DNA of 64,000 bases from NCBI RefSeq assembly GCF_024679245.1, contig NC_090186.1:40074181-40138180 (forward strand), written 5' to 3'. The translations under genes and the position numbers were made by a program. The DNA comes from Pseudorasbora parva. Lineage: Eukaryota; Chordata; Actinopteri; Cypriniformes; Gobionidae. This document shows positions 14,038 to 25,426 of this stretch, one piece after another. The stretch's first letter is position 1, and every line of letters begins with the position of its first letter. The notes under the pieces are model-generated. The model searched no databases and was not told the origin of the DNA. It was given only the letters and a program-made list of their open reading frames with translations.

Positions 14038-15444
14038 ATTATTATTGAAATCATCATCATCTTGGATACATTTTTTCATTTATGTTTTGCAACAGCACTT
14101 AATACAGTTCACCAAATCGAACTGAATCGATTGTTACAACATCTACGTCAAGATATTAGTTTTATTTCTAGTTTGAGAGACTGTCACTGTCGTGCAAACA
14201 CTGATGTTTTACATGGATTAAATAAATGTACATTGACATAGGCCTACTTAAACAAATCCTTAGTTCAGCCGGGCTCATGTATTATCAGCATCAGCTGTCC
14301 CAGTCCGAGAGAAACAGTTCGGTTACGACGCTATCACACATGCTCAGTATCTCAGCTCACCGGTTCTCAGAATCGAACATGTCCGAAAGATCGAACGTGT
14401 CCGATAGAAACGGTTCTCGATTCTGTACTGGTGATCCGTTGCAACCGGTCGATCTGACTCGAGAACCGCTGTATCAGTGTGTGTGTGCAACTTTAGCTGT
14501 TGTTTGGTCCGCACCAGAGTGCTGTATTCACACCAGCCCAAAAGAGCCGCACCAATGGGGGAAACAAACTTGAGTTTGATTCAATCAAACCAAACAAGTC
14601 AGGTAATATAACCTTATATCTTTGATGCACTGGCTCATATGAAATAAAGAATAAATTACCTCACGAAGAAAGCCTCACACTGCTGTTTGAAATGCTTCCG
14701 ATGCGCGTACTTCTGCTGTTGGGTTGTTGTTGTTTTTTTCCATAAGTGCAGACTGAGCTATTGGCTAAATATTTGAACACCTGCAAAATAATTCACAAGA
14801 ACTGAGACTGTTAGTCACACTCATCCAGTAACTTAGCAATAGGCTGGTTTGAGGTTAAACATAGCGAGAATATGGTGCAATTTCAGTGAACAGGTCAAAA
14901 CCAAACTCTGCCGCCTTACTGTGGTAGACTGCTGAAGTGTGAAGTTGTTAGATGAGAGGTGAGAGCACAATTATTTCTGTCAAACTGATGTTTATAAAGA
15001 TTAAAGAATGCTTAATTACATCTGGAATCAGTTTGCATTGTGCATAATGATGGTTTAATTAATTATAAATCAAGGAAAATCTACTTGCAAAGCCTCAAAT
15101 ACAGACGTTACATTATTGTGGCAAACATGTAAATAAAGGTCCCATGGCATGGATTTTTTATTATTATTTTGTGTTTCCTGAGGTGTACTTATATTGTTGG
15201 TATGGTTTTTACTTCAATAAATGTCATAATTTAGAAATAAAAGGCATTTTTTCTATACTGGTATTAGCCCTCTGGCTTGAATGCTCTGTTTCAAGGGGTG
15301 TGTCTGCTGTGAGACTTCATTGAAAACACCCACTGTTGTGATTGGCTGACATCTTTGCATTTGAAATGAGATTATGTGTCGGAGGGGGCGTGGTTTAGTG
15401 AGGAGCAAGCAGCAGCTGCCAGTCCAGAGAGAGACGGAGAGCTG

Positions 15445-15540
15445 TAGTGATGGGAAGTTCGGTTCTTTTCCGCGAACCGGTTCTTTCGGACAGTTCGTTT
15501 CAATGATCCGGTTAAAAAAAACGGATCACCGATTCTTTTA
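15445..15540. mobile_element. Possible hAT-type element end
   Basis: The sequence starts TAGTGATGGGAAG and continues with GAACCGGTTC-type palindromic blocks, a layout seen at ends of hAT elements. The matching far end was not found, so this is only suggestive. It is repeated at 17578-17673. Confidence 0.3.
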
Positions 15541-15589
15541 CGTCTTTACGTAATGACGTCATTTCTATCATCCCGGTGGATGAAAATAC

Positions 15590-16120
15590 ATTGAAACCAA
15601 GCGGCAACCTCCCGCGATCTCTCTTGAAGCCAATACGGAAGTAATGTAAACTGCAATTCCTCAACTGGCCACTAGGGACAGGCTCCAGAAGGGAGCAGAA
15701 TCTCATTGAGCGCCATGTTAAAATTCTCAACTTTAAAGCAGAAAAAAACATGTTTACAGCCTGGGACACATTGTGGTTTTGGCTTATAAGGCTAATGTTG
15801 ATCTTCATGACAACTCTGAGGGGGGTGAATTTTTTTATAACTCATTCGTTTACGTTATATAAAGCCTTAAGGTTCTACATAATTAAGGGCGTGGTTACAA
15901 GTGGATAGCCATTTATCCGCCGTCTATAGTTATTGCGTCACCTCAGCTCCGCGCACATCCCGCCTTTTTGCCCATTTTCTGTTATCCGGGAGTGACACGC
16001 GCTGACTCGCTCACAAGATGGCAACGCCCAGCTCGGCCATACTTTAAGCTTCAGAACGGCTTATCAGAATCCTATGGGTGACGTCACGGACACTACGTCC
16101 ATATTTTTTTACAGTCTATG
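15590..16120. repeat. Dispersed fish repeat, copy inside unit 1
   Basis: This segment, with landmarks GGCAACCTCCCGCGATCTCT and AACATGTTTACAGC, reappears at 17723-18253 in unit 2. It also occurs as a diverged reverse-complement copy at 22741-23150, and a shorter related piece lies near 39715-39830. Its 98-codon minus-strand ORF has no domain. Confidence 0.75.
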
Positions 16121-18750
16121 ATTGAAACATCCATTTAAAGTGTTTGTAATCAAAACTTAGTATAGTAATAATTATTATTGAAATCATCATCATCTTGGAT
16201 ACATTTTTTCATTTATGTTTTGCAACAGCACTTAATACAGTTCACCAAATCGAACTGAATCGATTGTTACAACATCTACGTCAAGATATTAGTTTTATTT
16301 CTAGTTTGAGAGACTGTCACTGTCGTGCAAACACTGATGTTTTACATGGATTAAATAAATGTACATTGACATAGGCCTACTTAAACAAATCCTTAGTTCA
16401 GCCGGGCTCATGTATTATCAGCATCAGCTGTCCCAGTCCGAGAGAAACAGTTCGGTTACGACGCTATCACACATGCTCAGTATCTCAGCTCACCGGTTCT
16501 CAGAATCGAACATGTCCGAAAGATCGAACGTGTCCGATAGAAACGGTTCTCGATTCTGTACTGGTGATCCGTTGCAACCGGTCGATCTGACTCGAGAACC
16601 GCTGTATCAGTGTGTGTGTGCAACTTTAGCTGTTGTTTGGTCCGCACCAGAGTGCTGTATTCACACCAGCCCAAAAGAGCCGCACCAATGGGGGAAACAA
16701 ACTTGAGTTTGATTCAATCAAACCAAACAAGTCAGGTAATATAACCTTATATCTTTGATGCACTGGCTCATATGAAATAAAGAATAAATTACCTCACGAA
16801 GAAAGCCTCACACTGCTGTTTGAAATGCTTCCGATGCGCGTACTTCTGCTGTTGGGTTGTTGTTGTTTTTTTCCATAAGTGCAGACTGAGCTATTGGCTA
16901 AATATTTGAACACCTGCAAAATAATTCACAAGAACTGAGACTGTTAGTCACACTCATCCAGTAACTTAGCAATAGGCTGGTTTGAGGTTAAACATAGCGA
17001 GAATATGGTGCAATTTCAGTGAACAGGTCAAAACCAAACTCTGCCGCCTTACTGTGGTAGACTGCTGAAGTGTGAAGTTGTTAGATGAGAGGTGAGAGCA
17101 CAATTATTTCTGTCAAACTGATGTTTATAAAGATTAAAGAATGCTTGCTTACATCTGGAATCAGTTTGCATTGTGCATAATGATGGTTTAATTAATTATA
17201 AATCAAGGAAAATCTACTTGCAAAGCCTCAAATACAGACGTTACATTATTGTGGCAAACATGTAAATAAAGGTCCCATGGCATGGATTTTTTATTATTAT
17301 TTTGTGTTTCCTGAGGTGTACTTATATTGTTGGTATGGTTTTTACTTCAATAAATGTCATAATTTAGAAATAAAAGGCATTTTTTCTATACTGGTATTAG
17401 CCCTCTGGCTTGAATGCTCTGTTTCAAGGGGTGTGTCTGCTGTGAGACTTCATTGAAAACACCCACTGTTGTGATTGGCTGACATCTTTGCATTTGAAAT
17501 GAGATTATGTGTCGGAGGGGGCGTGGTTTAGTGAGGAGCAAGCAGCAGCTGCCAGTCCAGAGAGAGACGGAGAGCTGTAGTGATGGGAAGTTCGGTTCTT
17601 TTCCGCGAACCGGTTCTTTCGGACAGTTCGTTTCAATGATCCGGTTAAAAAAAACGGATCACCGATTCTTTTACGTCTTTACGTAATGACGTCATTTCTA
17701 TCATCCCGGTGGATGAAAATACATTGAAACCAAGCGGCAACCTCCCGCGATCTCTCTTGAAGCCAATACGGAAGTAATGTAAACTGCAATTCCTCAACTG
17801 GCCACTAGGGACAGGCTCCAGAAGGGAGCAGAATCTCATTGAGCGCCATGTTAAAATTCTCAACTTTAAAGCAGAAAAAAACATGTTTACAGCCTGGGAC
17901 ACATTGTGGTTTTGGCTTATAAGGCTAATGTTGATCTTCATGACAACTCTGAGGGGGGTGAATTTTTTTATAACTCATTCGTTTACGTTATATAAAGCCT
18001 TAAGGTTCTACATAATTAAGGGCGTGGTTACAAGTGGATAGCCATTTATCCGCCGTCTATAGTAATTGCGTCACCTCAGCTCCGCGCACATCCCGCCTTT
18101 TTGCCCATTTTCTGTTATCCGGGAGTGACACGCGCTGACTCGCTCACAAGATGGCAACGCCCAGCTCGGCCATACTTTAAGCTTCAGAACGGCTTATCAG
18201 AATCCTATGGGTGACGTCACGGACACTACGTCCATATTTTTTTACAGTCTATGATTGAAACATCCATTTAAAGTGTTTGTAATCAAAACTTAGTATAGTA
18301 ATAATTATTATTGAAATCATCATCATCTTGGATACATTTTTTCATTTATGTTTTGCAACAGCACTTAATACAGTTCACCAAATCGAACTGAATCGATTGT
18401 TACAACATCTACGTCAAGATATTAGTTTTATTTCTAGTTTGAGAGACTGTCACTGTCGTGCAAACACTGATGTTTTACATGGATTAAATAAATGTACATT
18501 GACATAGGCCTACTTAAACAAATCCTTAGTTCAGCCGGGCTCATGTATTATCAGCATCAGCTGTCCCAGTCCGAGAGAAACAGTTCGGTTACGACGCTAT
18601 CACACATGCTCAGTATCTCAGCTCACCGGTTCTCAGAATCGAACATGTCCGAAAGATCGAACGTGTCCGATAGAAACGGTTCTCGATTCTGTACTGGTGA
18701 TCCGTTGCAACCGGTCGATCTGACTCGAAAACCGCTGTATCAGTGTGTGT

Positions 18751-20449
18751 GTGTGTGTGTGCTGAGCACAGGGTGCTGAGCTGCGAACTGCTGCAAGCTG
18801 AATAAGTCTATATCAAACCTACTGTTTTGATTACATTTTAAAATGTGTATCGACTTAAATTTAATTAAATAAGAAAAAAGCTGTTCCTGAAAATATCATG
18901 CATTATTGATAAAACAAATAAATGTTTAATTTGACCGTTTTACAATCCATTGTTTCCAAACTTTAAAATAATACAGTGATGAGACAGCTTTGTTATGATG
19001 TTTCCAAACGTGATTAGTTTTATACACTTAACCAGCATTTCGTTCCTCTGAACAAATAACACGCATGCGCAGCTCATCTGGATCAGTTGTGTCCAGTTGC
19101 TAACAGTGCAGTTCAGTTGTTGTTTCACATGCAAAGCAGGAAAGGCTGTGCACTACATCATCATCTGTATGTCATCTGTCTGTATTCGTCATCTGTCAGC
19201 CTTGGTTTCAGTCCAGGGGGGTTGTCAAAAATCAATGTTGATACAGCTGATAAACATGATGCTTCTGAAGACAGACATCAGACAGGTCAAAAGCAAATTA
19301 GGTCAACATTTTTAGAAATAAAGTTCATGAAACAATCCTGTCTAAAACTTTGTCACTTGATTTCGCACAAAAATAGCTTTCGTTTGTTAGTAATATGAGT
19401 CTTTGAATCTGGAATTCTACCCAATAACAATCAGACACAAAGAATAAGTAGCGCAATAAGATTACAACAGTTTGGCTTAACATAGTGTTCCATAGTAGTT
19501 ATTAAACTTTGCACAAACCAAGAAGTGAAGAAGTTCAGCCATGACAGGAAATATGCTCACTGCAGAACACGTGGTGCATACCTGCGGTGAGTTTAACGTT
19601 TCCTGTCAACAGTCATAACCCACTTTTTGCGATTGGGTAGTTGACAAATGACCAGGAAAAAGTACTTTTTTTGGAAAACATAACTTTTTAAGAAAAAATA
19701 CATATATTTGTGGAGTATAAAAACTGCAGTTTCAGAAAATAGTAGTGGTCACTCATTTTGTCAATGACTTCACATTTTTTTTCACTTTTTCACTCAACAG
19801 TACTATAAATGTGTCCTATGGTGAGACATTTAAAAAGTACTAAGACATTATATTAAATAACAAAAAAAACAAAAAAATACTTGAGACAGAATTGTTCACA
19901 TTATTAAAACATTATTTTCTTAAAGTGATATTAATTTTAAATGAAAGTACTAATTAGAATCATTTTCACCATGAATAGATAAGGTTGATAAACTTTTCCC
20001 TACGAATGTCAATAAAACGTTTTCGCCAAACTTACAAAACTGTTTGAAATTGTACCTATCTAAGAGGAGATATTATTGTAACTCCCCTAATGCCTAACTT
20101 GACTCTTTTTTTAAAAGATATTTTAAAATAAGTATATTTTTTTGTTGTTTTTTGTTTGTCACACCATAGGACAAAACGTCACACCAAAGGACAAAGATAG
20201 TCATTGCATAAAAAGAGTAAGAATATTTAGCGTTTATTGTAACAAATTACAAAGGAGGACATTTGTTTTTATTTTTCAACAATATAACGGTGCACAACAT
20301 AGCACACCGAAAGTAACTGGAATATGAATATAGTATAATATGAAAGTAACCAGTAAGGAAACACTGATGCATATATTATCTTTGAGAAATTCAGAACATT
20401 TCAAAACAATACTGTGACACTGTCAAACTGCAAAATTCATCAATTAAAG
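18751..20449. other. AT-rich non-coding stretch with a recurring motif
   Basis: No gene recognised. ORFs up to 103 codons lack domains. The stretch holds the first occurrences of the motif CACACCAWAGGACA (19812 on minus; 20160 and 20180 on plus); see findings. Confidence 0.6.
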
Positions 20450-21072
20450 CAGGGGTCCCCAGACTCGGTCCTGGAGGGCCACTGTCCTGCAGAGTTTAGC
20501 TCCAACCCCAATCAAACACACCTGAACCAGCTAATTGGTCTGGAAACGCACCATAGACAGCTCAATCCGAGGGGCGGGATAAACGGTTGTCTTTCAAACT
20601 CCCTCTGCACACAATTGGATAGCGCTACAACCAACCAGAGTAATGAAGGTGAAGTGGAGCTAGTTGACAGATTAAACATTCGCCGTATCCGGTCGGCAAA
20701 ACTCCGAACACATCTTCCCTTCTTAAGAAGGACTTCAGTGCCGTTGTTTGTTCTTTTCTCAGAGAAAAGCTCAACTCCAAGTCTTCCAGAGTCGCGGTCA
20801 AAGCTGATTTGAAAGACCGCCGTTCGCCAGCTTCTGTGTTTACTAGCACGCAACCGCAACTCGGCCATCATTATGTTAAGCCCCGCCCACCGACTCTATA
20901 CACGTTGTGATTGGCCCGACCAGAGTTTGTTTTTTACAGCTCAGAAGTTTATTGAGAGTTGCTAGACGACACTCGCGGCGGATTAGATTTGCTGCCGCTA
21001 GGGTGTGTCTAGATTTCTAGGCTAAAACTCTGCAGGACCGCGGCCCTCCAGGACCGAGTTTGGCGACCCCTG
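20450..21072. mobile_element. Non-autonomous hAT-like element, about 623 bp
   Basis: The ends are imperfect inverted repeats of about 50 bp: 20450-20500 begins CAGGGGTCCCCAGACTCGG and 21022-21072 is its near reverse complement, ending CCCCTG. The flanks AATTAAAG (20442-20449) and AGTTAAAC (21073-21080) match at 6 of 8 positions, like a decayed 8-bp target duplication. A CAGGG end with an 8-bp duplication fits the hAT superfamily. Between the ends lies unrelated sequence including a helicase-like fragment. Confidence 0.75.
20628..20849 (-). pseudogene. RecQ-helicase-like fragment inside the hAT-like element
   Basis: The frame translates to a 74-residue open stretch. Residues 28-66 (20652-20768) resemble the start of a RecQ-family helicase core: a Q-motif-like segment (FSLRKEQTTALKSFLRREDV) followed by a motif I relic LPTGYGECL. 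In active helicases motif I reads GxGKS or GxGKT; here the Lys is Glu and the next Ser is Cys, so ATP binding would be lost. Nothing downstream of motif I remains. It is best read as a captured and decayed helicase piece carried by a repeat. The match is from memory of the family pattern. Confidence 0.5.
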
Positions 21073-22740
21073 AGTTAAACAGTAACAGTGACAGTTTTTA
21101 GGTACTTTTGAAAAAACAACTTCAATTCATTTTAAAATATTACCAGTCATGTATGATATTTCTATTATAAAACAATTCCAGGAACTATATTTTTATCAGA
21201 TGCTTAACAACATATTCAATGAGGTCATCTTAGCACGTGGCAGCATTCACCAATCAAGAATTGAACATCAACCAGTCAAGCACGGTGCATTGACTCCGGT
21301 TCAGATATGACCTCTTTCTGTTCTAAAAAAAAAAAAAGTTAAGTAGCATTATAAGTAGTTGCACTGTATTTATGTACTTTATATATTTGTAATAGTTTTT
21401 ACATTATACATTATAGTTGCTTTGGTAACACTTCAGAACACTTTATGTAGTCTCCAAAATAGGCAATAAACATTAAAATGGAGTCATTATTGAATTTTAA
21501 ATCATCAAAACTGGTCAAAAAAGAATGAAAAGTATATAAACTTTATCTATTTGCCTTAATAGCTTCTTAAGGAGTTTTTGTCCTATTGTGTGACATCTGT
21601 GTCCTATATTCCTGCTGTTAAAAATACAAATTTGAATTAAAAAATTAAATTTAGGGGTGTCACACCAAAGGACAAAAAAACGTAACAACTTCAGTGGTCT
21701 GAAAACATAGTTAAATATTTAAACAATTCTGAGAGAAATACTTACCATGTGCACTGCTCATGGCCTTCATAGGGGTCTTCAGTCTCATGACCTTGAATGG
21801 GGTTTTTCAACTAAATGTAGTTGTCCATGATATTGCCCAAATTAATATCAGGTTTTTGCATAACACCAAAGGACATTTTTTTCTGTTACAAACCTTATTA
21901 AAATTCCTACACTCTTAGAAATATATGTATAGGAAAAGTGATGGCCACTTAGTGAAATAGACACTTGCACAATTATGCCAGGAGTGTTCATTAAGATTAT
22001 TTTCTTTATTTATAAAATGTAATATTTAGGAAATAATGTTTTCTACCATCACACCATAGGACAATTTTGAGATTTGGCTCAAAGTTGTAAAAAAACTAAA
22101 AATAGCTTGGGAATTAAAACAACAAATTCATGTAAAACAAGAACACGTTTAACCATTTACAGTATTCTAAATGATGAAAATGTGAAATAAATTATGTTTT
22201 ATCTTCTGTGACAGTGAAAAAGCCACGTCACATTAACTACAAGATTACTAATGCAATTATTCAGCATGTGTGATGTTATTTAATGCTAGCTAGCTATAAT
22301 GTAAATGTCACATATAGATATTTAATAAATATATATATTAATAATGTAATTATGTGTTAAATTAAGTGTTAAATGTCCAAATATTTCAGTTATAAATACA
22401 ACTAATTACTGATGTTCAATTATTCACTTAATAGACTATTATTATTATTATTATTATTATTCAATGAACAATTAATCAAGTGTAATAATTCACGTTCAAT
22501 CGATCTTATTATGCACTAATGCGTTTTCTTATGCATTATATAGTAAACTATGCTTTTTTAAAATAAATATCATTCATACTAAGGATAATCATTAACTGAC
22601 AATTTGGGGAGACCCAATTTCAAGGAGGACCTGGTTTGTCATGCATTCTGGTCTATCAGCATGCAATTTATTTTGTAGCTTCTATATGTGAAAACCTTCT
22701 AAAATAAAAAACAAATAAAAAACATATGGACATAGTTTCA
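21073..22740. other. AT-rich non-coding stretch
   Basis: No gene seen. It holds four more copies of the CACACCAWAGGACA-type motif (21577 on minus, 21661, 21862 and 22050 on plus), a poly-A run near 21326 and a short ATT microsatellite at about 22437-22460. Confidence 0.6.
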
Positions 22741-23180
22741 TGGAGGCAGATGATTTTTGAAGCCTAAGGTACCTGCTGAGGTACCTGGTTGCTGAAACCA
22801 CGCCTGCCTAGCTCGACCATAGTGGCAATCCACCTGTCACTCAAGTGGCCACTCCCTTAATTATACAGAACTTTAAGGCTTAACATAATTTAAATGAATG
22901 AGTTATATACAAAAAATCATTTCAGTGAATTTTTTTTAACTGCATAGACCAAAACTACTTTTTGTACCAAGCTGTAAACATGTTTTTTCTACTGTAAAGT
23001 TGGGCATTTTAACATGGGTGAGATACTGATTTGACTCCCTTTTGGAGCCTGTCTCTAGTGGCCAGTCGATTAATTGCAGTTTAAGTCACTTATGTGTTAC
23101 AGCTTTAAGAGAGACTGTGGGAGGTTGTCGCTTGGTTTTCACAGAAACATTCAAAGTATTATATATTTTATGATCCACCA
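22741..23180. repeat. Dispersed repeat, reverse-complement copy
   Basis: A diverged reverse complement of the segment at 15590-15990. Shared landmarks are the AACATGTTTTTT region, the TCTAGTGGCCAGT block and GGGAGGTTGTCGCTTGG. Confidence 0.7.
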
Positions 23181-23234
23181 GATGGAGACAAAGAATGTTT
23201 TACATTTATAATTTGTAAACTGGGCGATGTACTC

Positions 23235-23610
23235 TGATCAGCCACAACATTAAATCCACTGACAGGTGGTGCAAATAACTTTGATTATAGGCCTATTATT
23301 ACAATGGCACCTGTTGAAGGGTAAGACATATTAGGTAGACATATAAGTGTACAGTTAGTTCTTAAATTTGATATGTTAGAAGCAGGAAAAATTAGTGTGA
23401 AAAATCACTTTGACAAAGGCCAAATAGATATGGTTAAATGACTGGGTCAGAGCATTTCCAAAACAGCCTGTCTTGTGGCGAGTTCATGGTATGCAGTGGT
23501 GAGTAAAATTGGTGTAAGGAAGGACAACCAGTGGATTCAGGGTCATGAGTGCCCAAGGCTCATTGATACATGTGGGGATTAAAGACTAGCTACCTACTGA
23601 TTAAATACAG
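23235..23610 (+). pseudogene. Tc1-like transposon relic, 5' part
   Basis: It begins with an end-like sequence TGATCAGCCACAACATT. The remains of a Tc1-like transposase 5' region follow, with landmarks GAAGCAGGAAAAAT, ACTTTGACAAAGGCC and CAGAGCATTTCCAAAAC. No frame stays open. A shorter copy sits at the same place 3' of the next receptor (30830-31020), which suggests the insertion predates the duplication of the two genes. Confidence 0.75.
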
Positions 23611-23779
23611 TCTAACATTTGGGGTGGTTAACATGGAGAGGAAAATGCATGGCAGATCGAGTAATTTCTTACAGTAGCACTGCCTTTGTTTATATTTAAT
23701 AAACAAAGTTATAATTATTTATTCATGGTTGGAGTATCATCCGTCAAAGATGCATAAAAGTTTATATGATAATATTTAT

Positions 23780-24802
23780 TCAGGTATCAAGGTGTTTCGA
23801 GTCACTGAAGCCGCAGATATAAGTGTATATGAGAATCTTAAAGGCCTTCTGAAAGCGAGGGTAGAAAAAACCATAGATCAATGGGTTACAAGTGGAGTTA
23901 AAGTATCCAAACCAAACCAAAGCATCAAAAACATCAACAGGAGTCATGAAATTAAGGAACGGATCAACAGCAGTGGCGGTAAAAAAAGGCAGCCAGCAGA
24001 GATAAAAAACGCCCATGACAATGGCCAGAGTTTTTGCTGCTTTTCCTTCTCTTTGAGCAGAGCTTTGGCTCTTCATCCCTCCTGCTGTCACTCTTTCTGA
24101 CATAACCTTTGCATGTTTTCTTGCAACATGGAAGATTTTCACATACAGAGAGCTCATAATTGTCACAGGGAGGAAGAATGTGAGAAGTGAACAAATAAGA
24201 CCCCACTGTTTGTTAAAAAAAAGAACACAACTTCCCACACAGTAAATCTGCATGATAAATGACTCCAAGCCAATTGTGTTCACCCCTGAAAACACGACAG
24301 AAAAGCTGTAGAGAAATGAAAACAGCCATGCGAAGGAAGTAAATACAGTCACAGTGTTATTCGTGACCCTCATTTTGTACCTTAAAGGATCACAAATAGC
24401 CCAGTACCTGTCAACAGATATTAAACTGAGATGTATTTTAGAAGAGATACTGAAAGCCATGTCAAAACTTGAATGCACTTTACACACAAAATCTCCCAGA
24501 TACCAGCAGCCTTCAACAGATCGCACCATGCTGTACGGCATGACCAAAGAGCCCAGCAGACAATCACAAGCTGCCAAACAGCGAACAATCAGATTAGTTG
24601 GCGACTGTAGATGTTTGAAGTGAGAGATGGCTATGACGATCAGCAGGTTCCCAAAAACTGTTATGAGGATCATCAGCACCATTAAAACATACATTGCCAC
24701 TTTAAGGACAGTAAGACGCTGAGCTCTTGGACAGGAGTCCAGCCGGAGTGGATAGCAGAGAAGCACATTCTCAGAGTTAAGGTCAGTTTCATTTGAGGTC
24801 AT
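23780..24802 (-). CDS. Trace amine-associated receptor (TAAR), copy 1
   Basis: This is a single-exon class A GPCR of 340 residues with ATG at 24802 and TGA at 23780. It has an N-linked sequon at N4, seven membrane segments (about 34-59, 70-95, 104-130, 150-172, 197-224, 257-281, 290-313), C107 for the ECL2 disulfide, D114 (3.32) for the amine group, DRY at 131-133, CWLP at 269-272, Y300 (7.43) and NPLIY at 306-310. It is probably an amine odorant receptor of sensory neurons. Oddities: residue 122 (3.40), Leu in its neighbour, is Lys (AAA at 24437-24439); the TAAR-specific Trp after NPxxY is Arg; and a one-base change near the end shifts the frame, giving a tail ending HLDT. AATAAA on the minus strand (23718-23723) is a likely poly(A) signal. 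The subfamily (possibly the TAAR10/12 group) is not certain. Confidence 0.93.
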   Translation of the reverse strand: MTSNETDLNSENVLLCYPLRLDSCPRAQRLTVLKVAMYVLMVLMILITVFGNLLIVIAISHFKHLQSPTNLIVRCLAACDCLLGSLVMPYSMVRSVEGCWYLGDFVCKVHSSFDMAFSISSKIHLSLISVDRYWAICDPLRYKMRVTNNTVTVFTSFAWLFSFLYSFSVVFSGVNTIGLESFIMQIYCVGSCVLFFNKQWGLICSLLTFFLPVTIMSSLYVKIFHVARKHAKVMSERVTAGGMKSQSSAQREGKAAKTLAIVMGVFYLCWLPFFTATAVDPFLNFMTPVDVFDALVWFGYFNSTCNPLIYGFFYPRFQKAFKILIYTYICGFSDSKHLDT

Positions 24803-24949
24803 TACTAAGATAAAAATGTATATGCAGGATCAAAACACAATAATTCCTTTGTAAATGTAAAAAAATAAAATCACAAAGATATTGTTGAAACTCTGAAGGG
24901 AATCAACCACAGTCAGATGGAGACCAAAAAACAAAGAAAATATACAGTA

Positions 24950-25020
24950 CATGCACATAAGAAACTACACATAGTTTATGGATTCAGTAGCTCAGTCTGA
25001 GCTATAAATACTCACTCAGG
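24950..25020 (-). promoter_or_regulatory. Core promoter of TAAR copy 1
   Basis: A TATA-like box TATTTATA (minus strand; 25003-25010) lies about 200 bp upstream of the start codon and is conserved at the same place in the other five related genes. An upstream ATG at 24950-24952 lies about 51-58 bp beyond the box. It would open a short upstream ORF that closes before the main ATG. Confidence 0.55.
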
Positions 25021-25090
25021 TTCCCAAACAGGTAACACCCTGACCCTCATAAATATATTTGAATATGCTAACAATGGTGCAGTAACTAAG

Positions 25091-25325
25091 GCCCCGTCAC
25101 ACGGAGACGTTTTTAGCTGTATACATATACATTTTGTACCGTATCAGTGTTTCGTCCACACGGATATGGCGTTTTGGAAGCGTGAAACCGATATTTTCTG
25201 AAACCGGGTCCCAGAGTGGATAAATATGAAAACGACATTCTTACATTTTCATGTGTACAGCCAATCCGTATATTTTGTGTAACGGTGATGTCATCACACT
25301 ACGTCCGGCGCGGTGAAAGAGTTAA
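25091..25325. repeat. MITE-like fragment, GGCCCCGTCACACGG family
   Basis: The stretch beginning GGCCCCGTCACACGGAGACG is repeated in part at 26040-26225 and 48413-48450 (GGCCCCATCCACATG). It is a dispersed DNA-element fragment with no ORF. Confidence 0.55.
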
Positions 25326-25426
25326 GGGATACAACTATGGGCACTGGGCCTGCGCACATCAATATTGTGTCCTTTAATTACCGTATTTGCATTATTGTAA
25401 GGGTATAGGTTTAGGGTTGGGGTTAA

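Larger units (their letters stand above)
14038..18750. repeat. Tandem duplication, 2133-bp unit, 2.2 copies
   Basis: Copy 1 is about 14038-16170, copy 2 about 16171-18303, and copy 3 is a 450-bp start (18304-18750). Copies are almost identical; visible differences include AA/GC near 15012/17145, T/A near 15925/18058, and GAGAACC/GAAAACC in copy 3. The left junction is in an ATT-rich run and copy 3 breaks inside a GT microsatellite, so slippage or recombination at simple repeats may have set the boundaries. The unit holds a dispersed repeat (see 15590-16120). Repeated ORFs of 115 and 98 codons have no recognisable domain and are not called as genes. Confidence 0.95.

Noticed and set aside
14226..14573. 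115-codon ORF present three times (14226, 16359, 18492)
   Set aside because: No recognisable domain. The start is not a clear ATG context and its recurrence is explained by the 2133-bp tandem duplication.
15512..15808. 98-codon minus-strand ORF, repeated at 17645
   Set aside because: It lies inside a dispersed repeat whose other copies (22741-23180) do not keep the frame.
23964..24206. 80-codon minus-strand ORFs inside each TAAR gene (also 31366, 36376, 42370, 46541, 52088) and plus-strand ORFs opposite them
   Set aside because: They are other frames of the receptor coding sequence. Their conservation follows from the conserved main frame.
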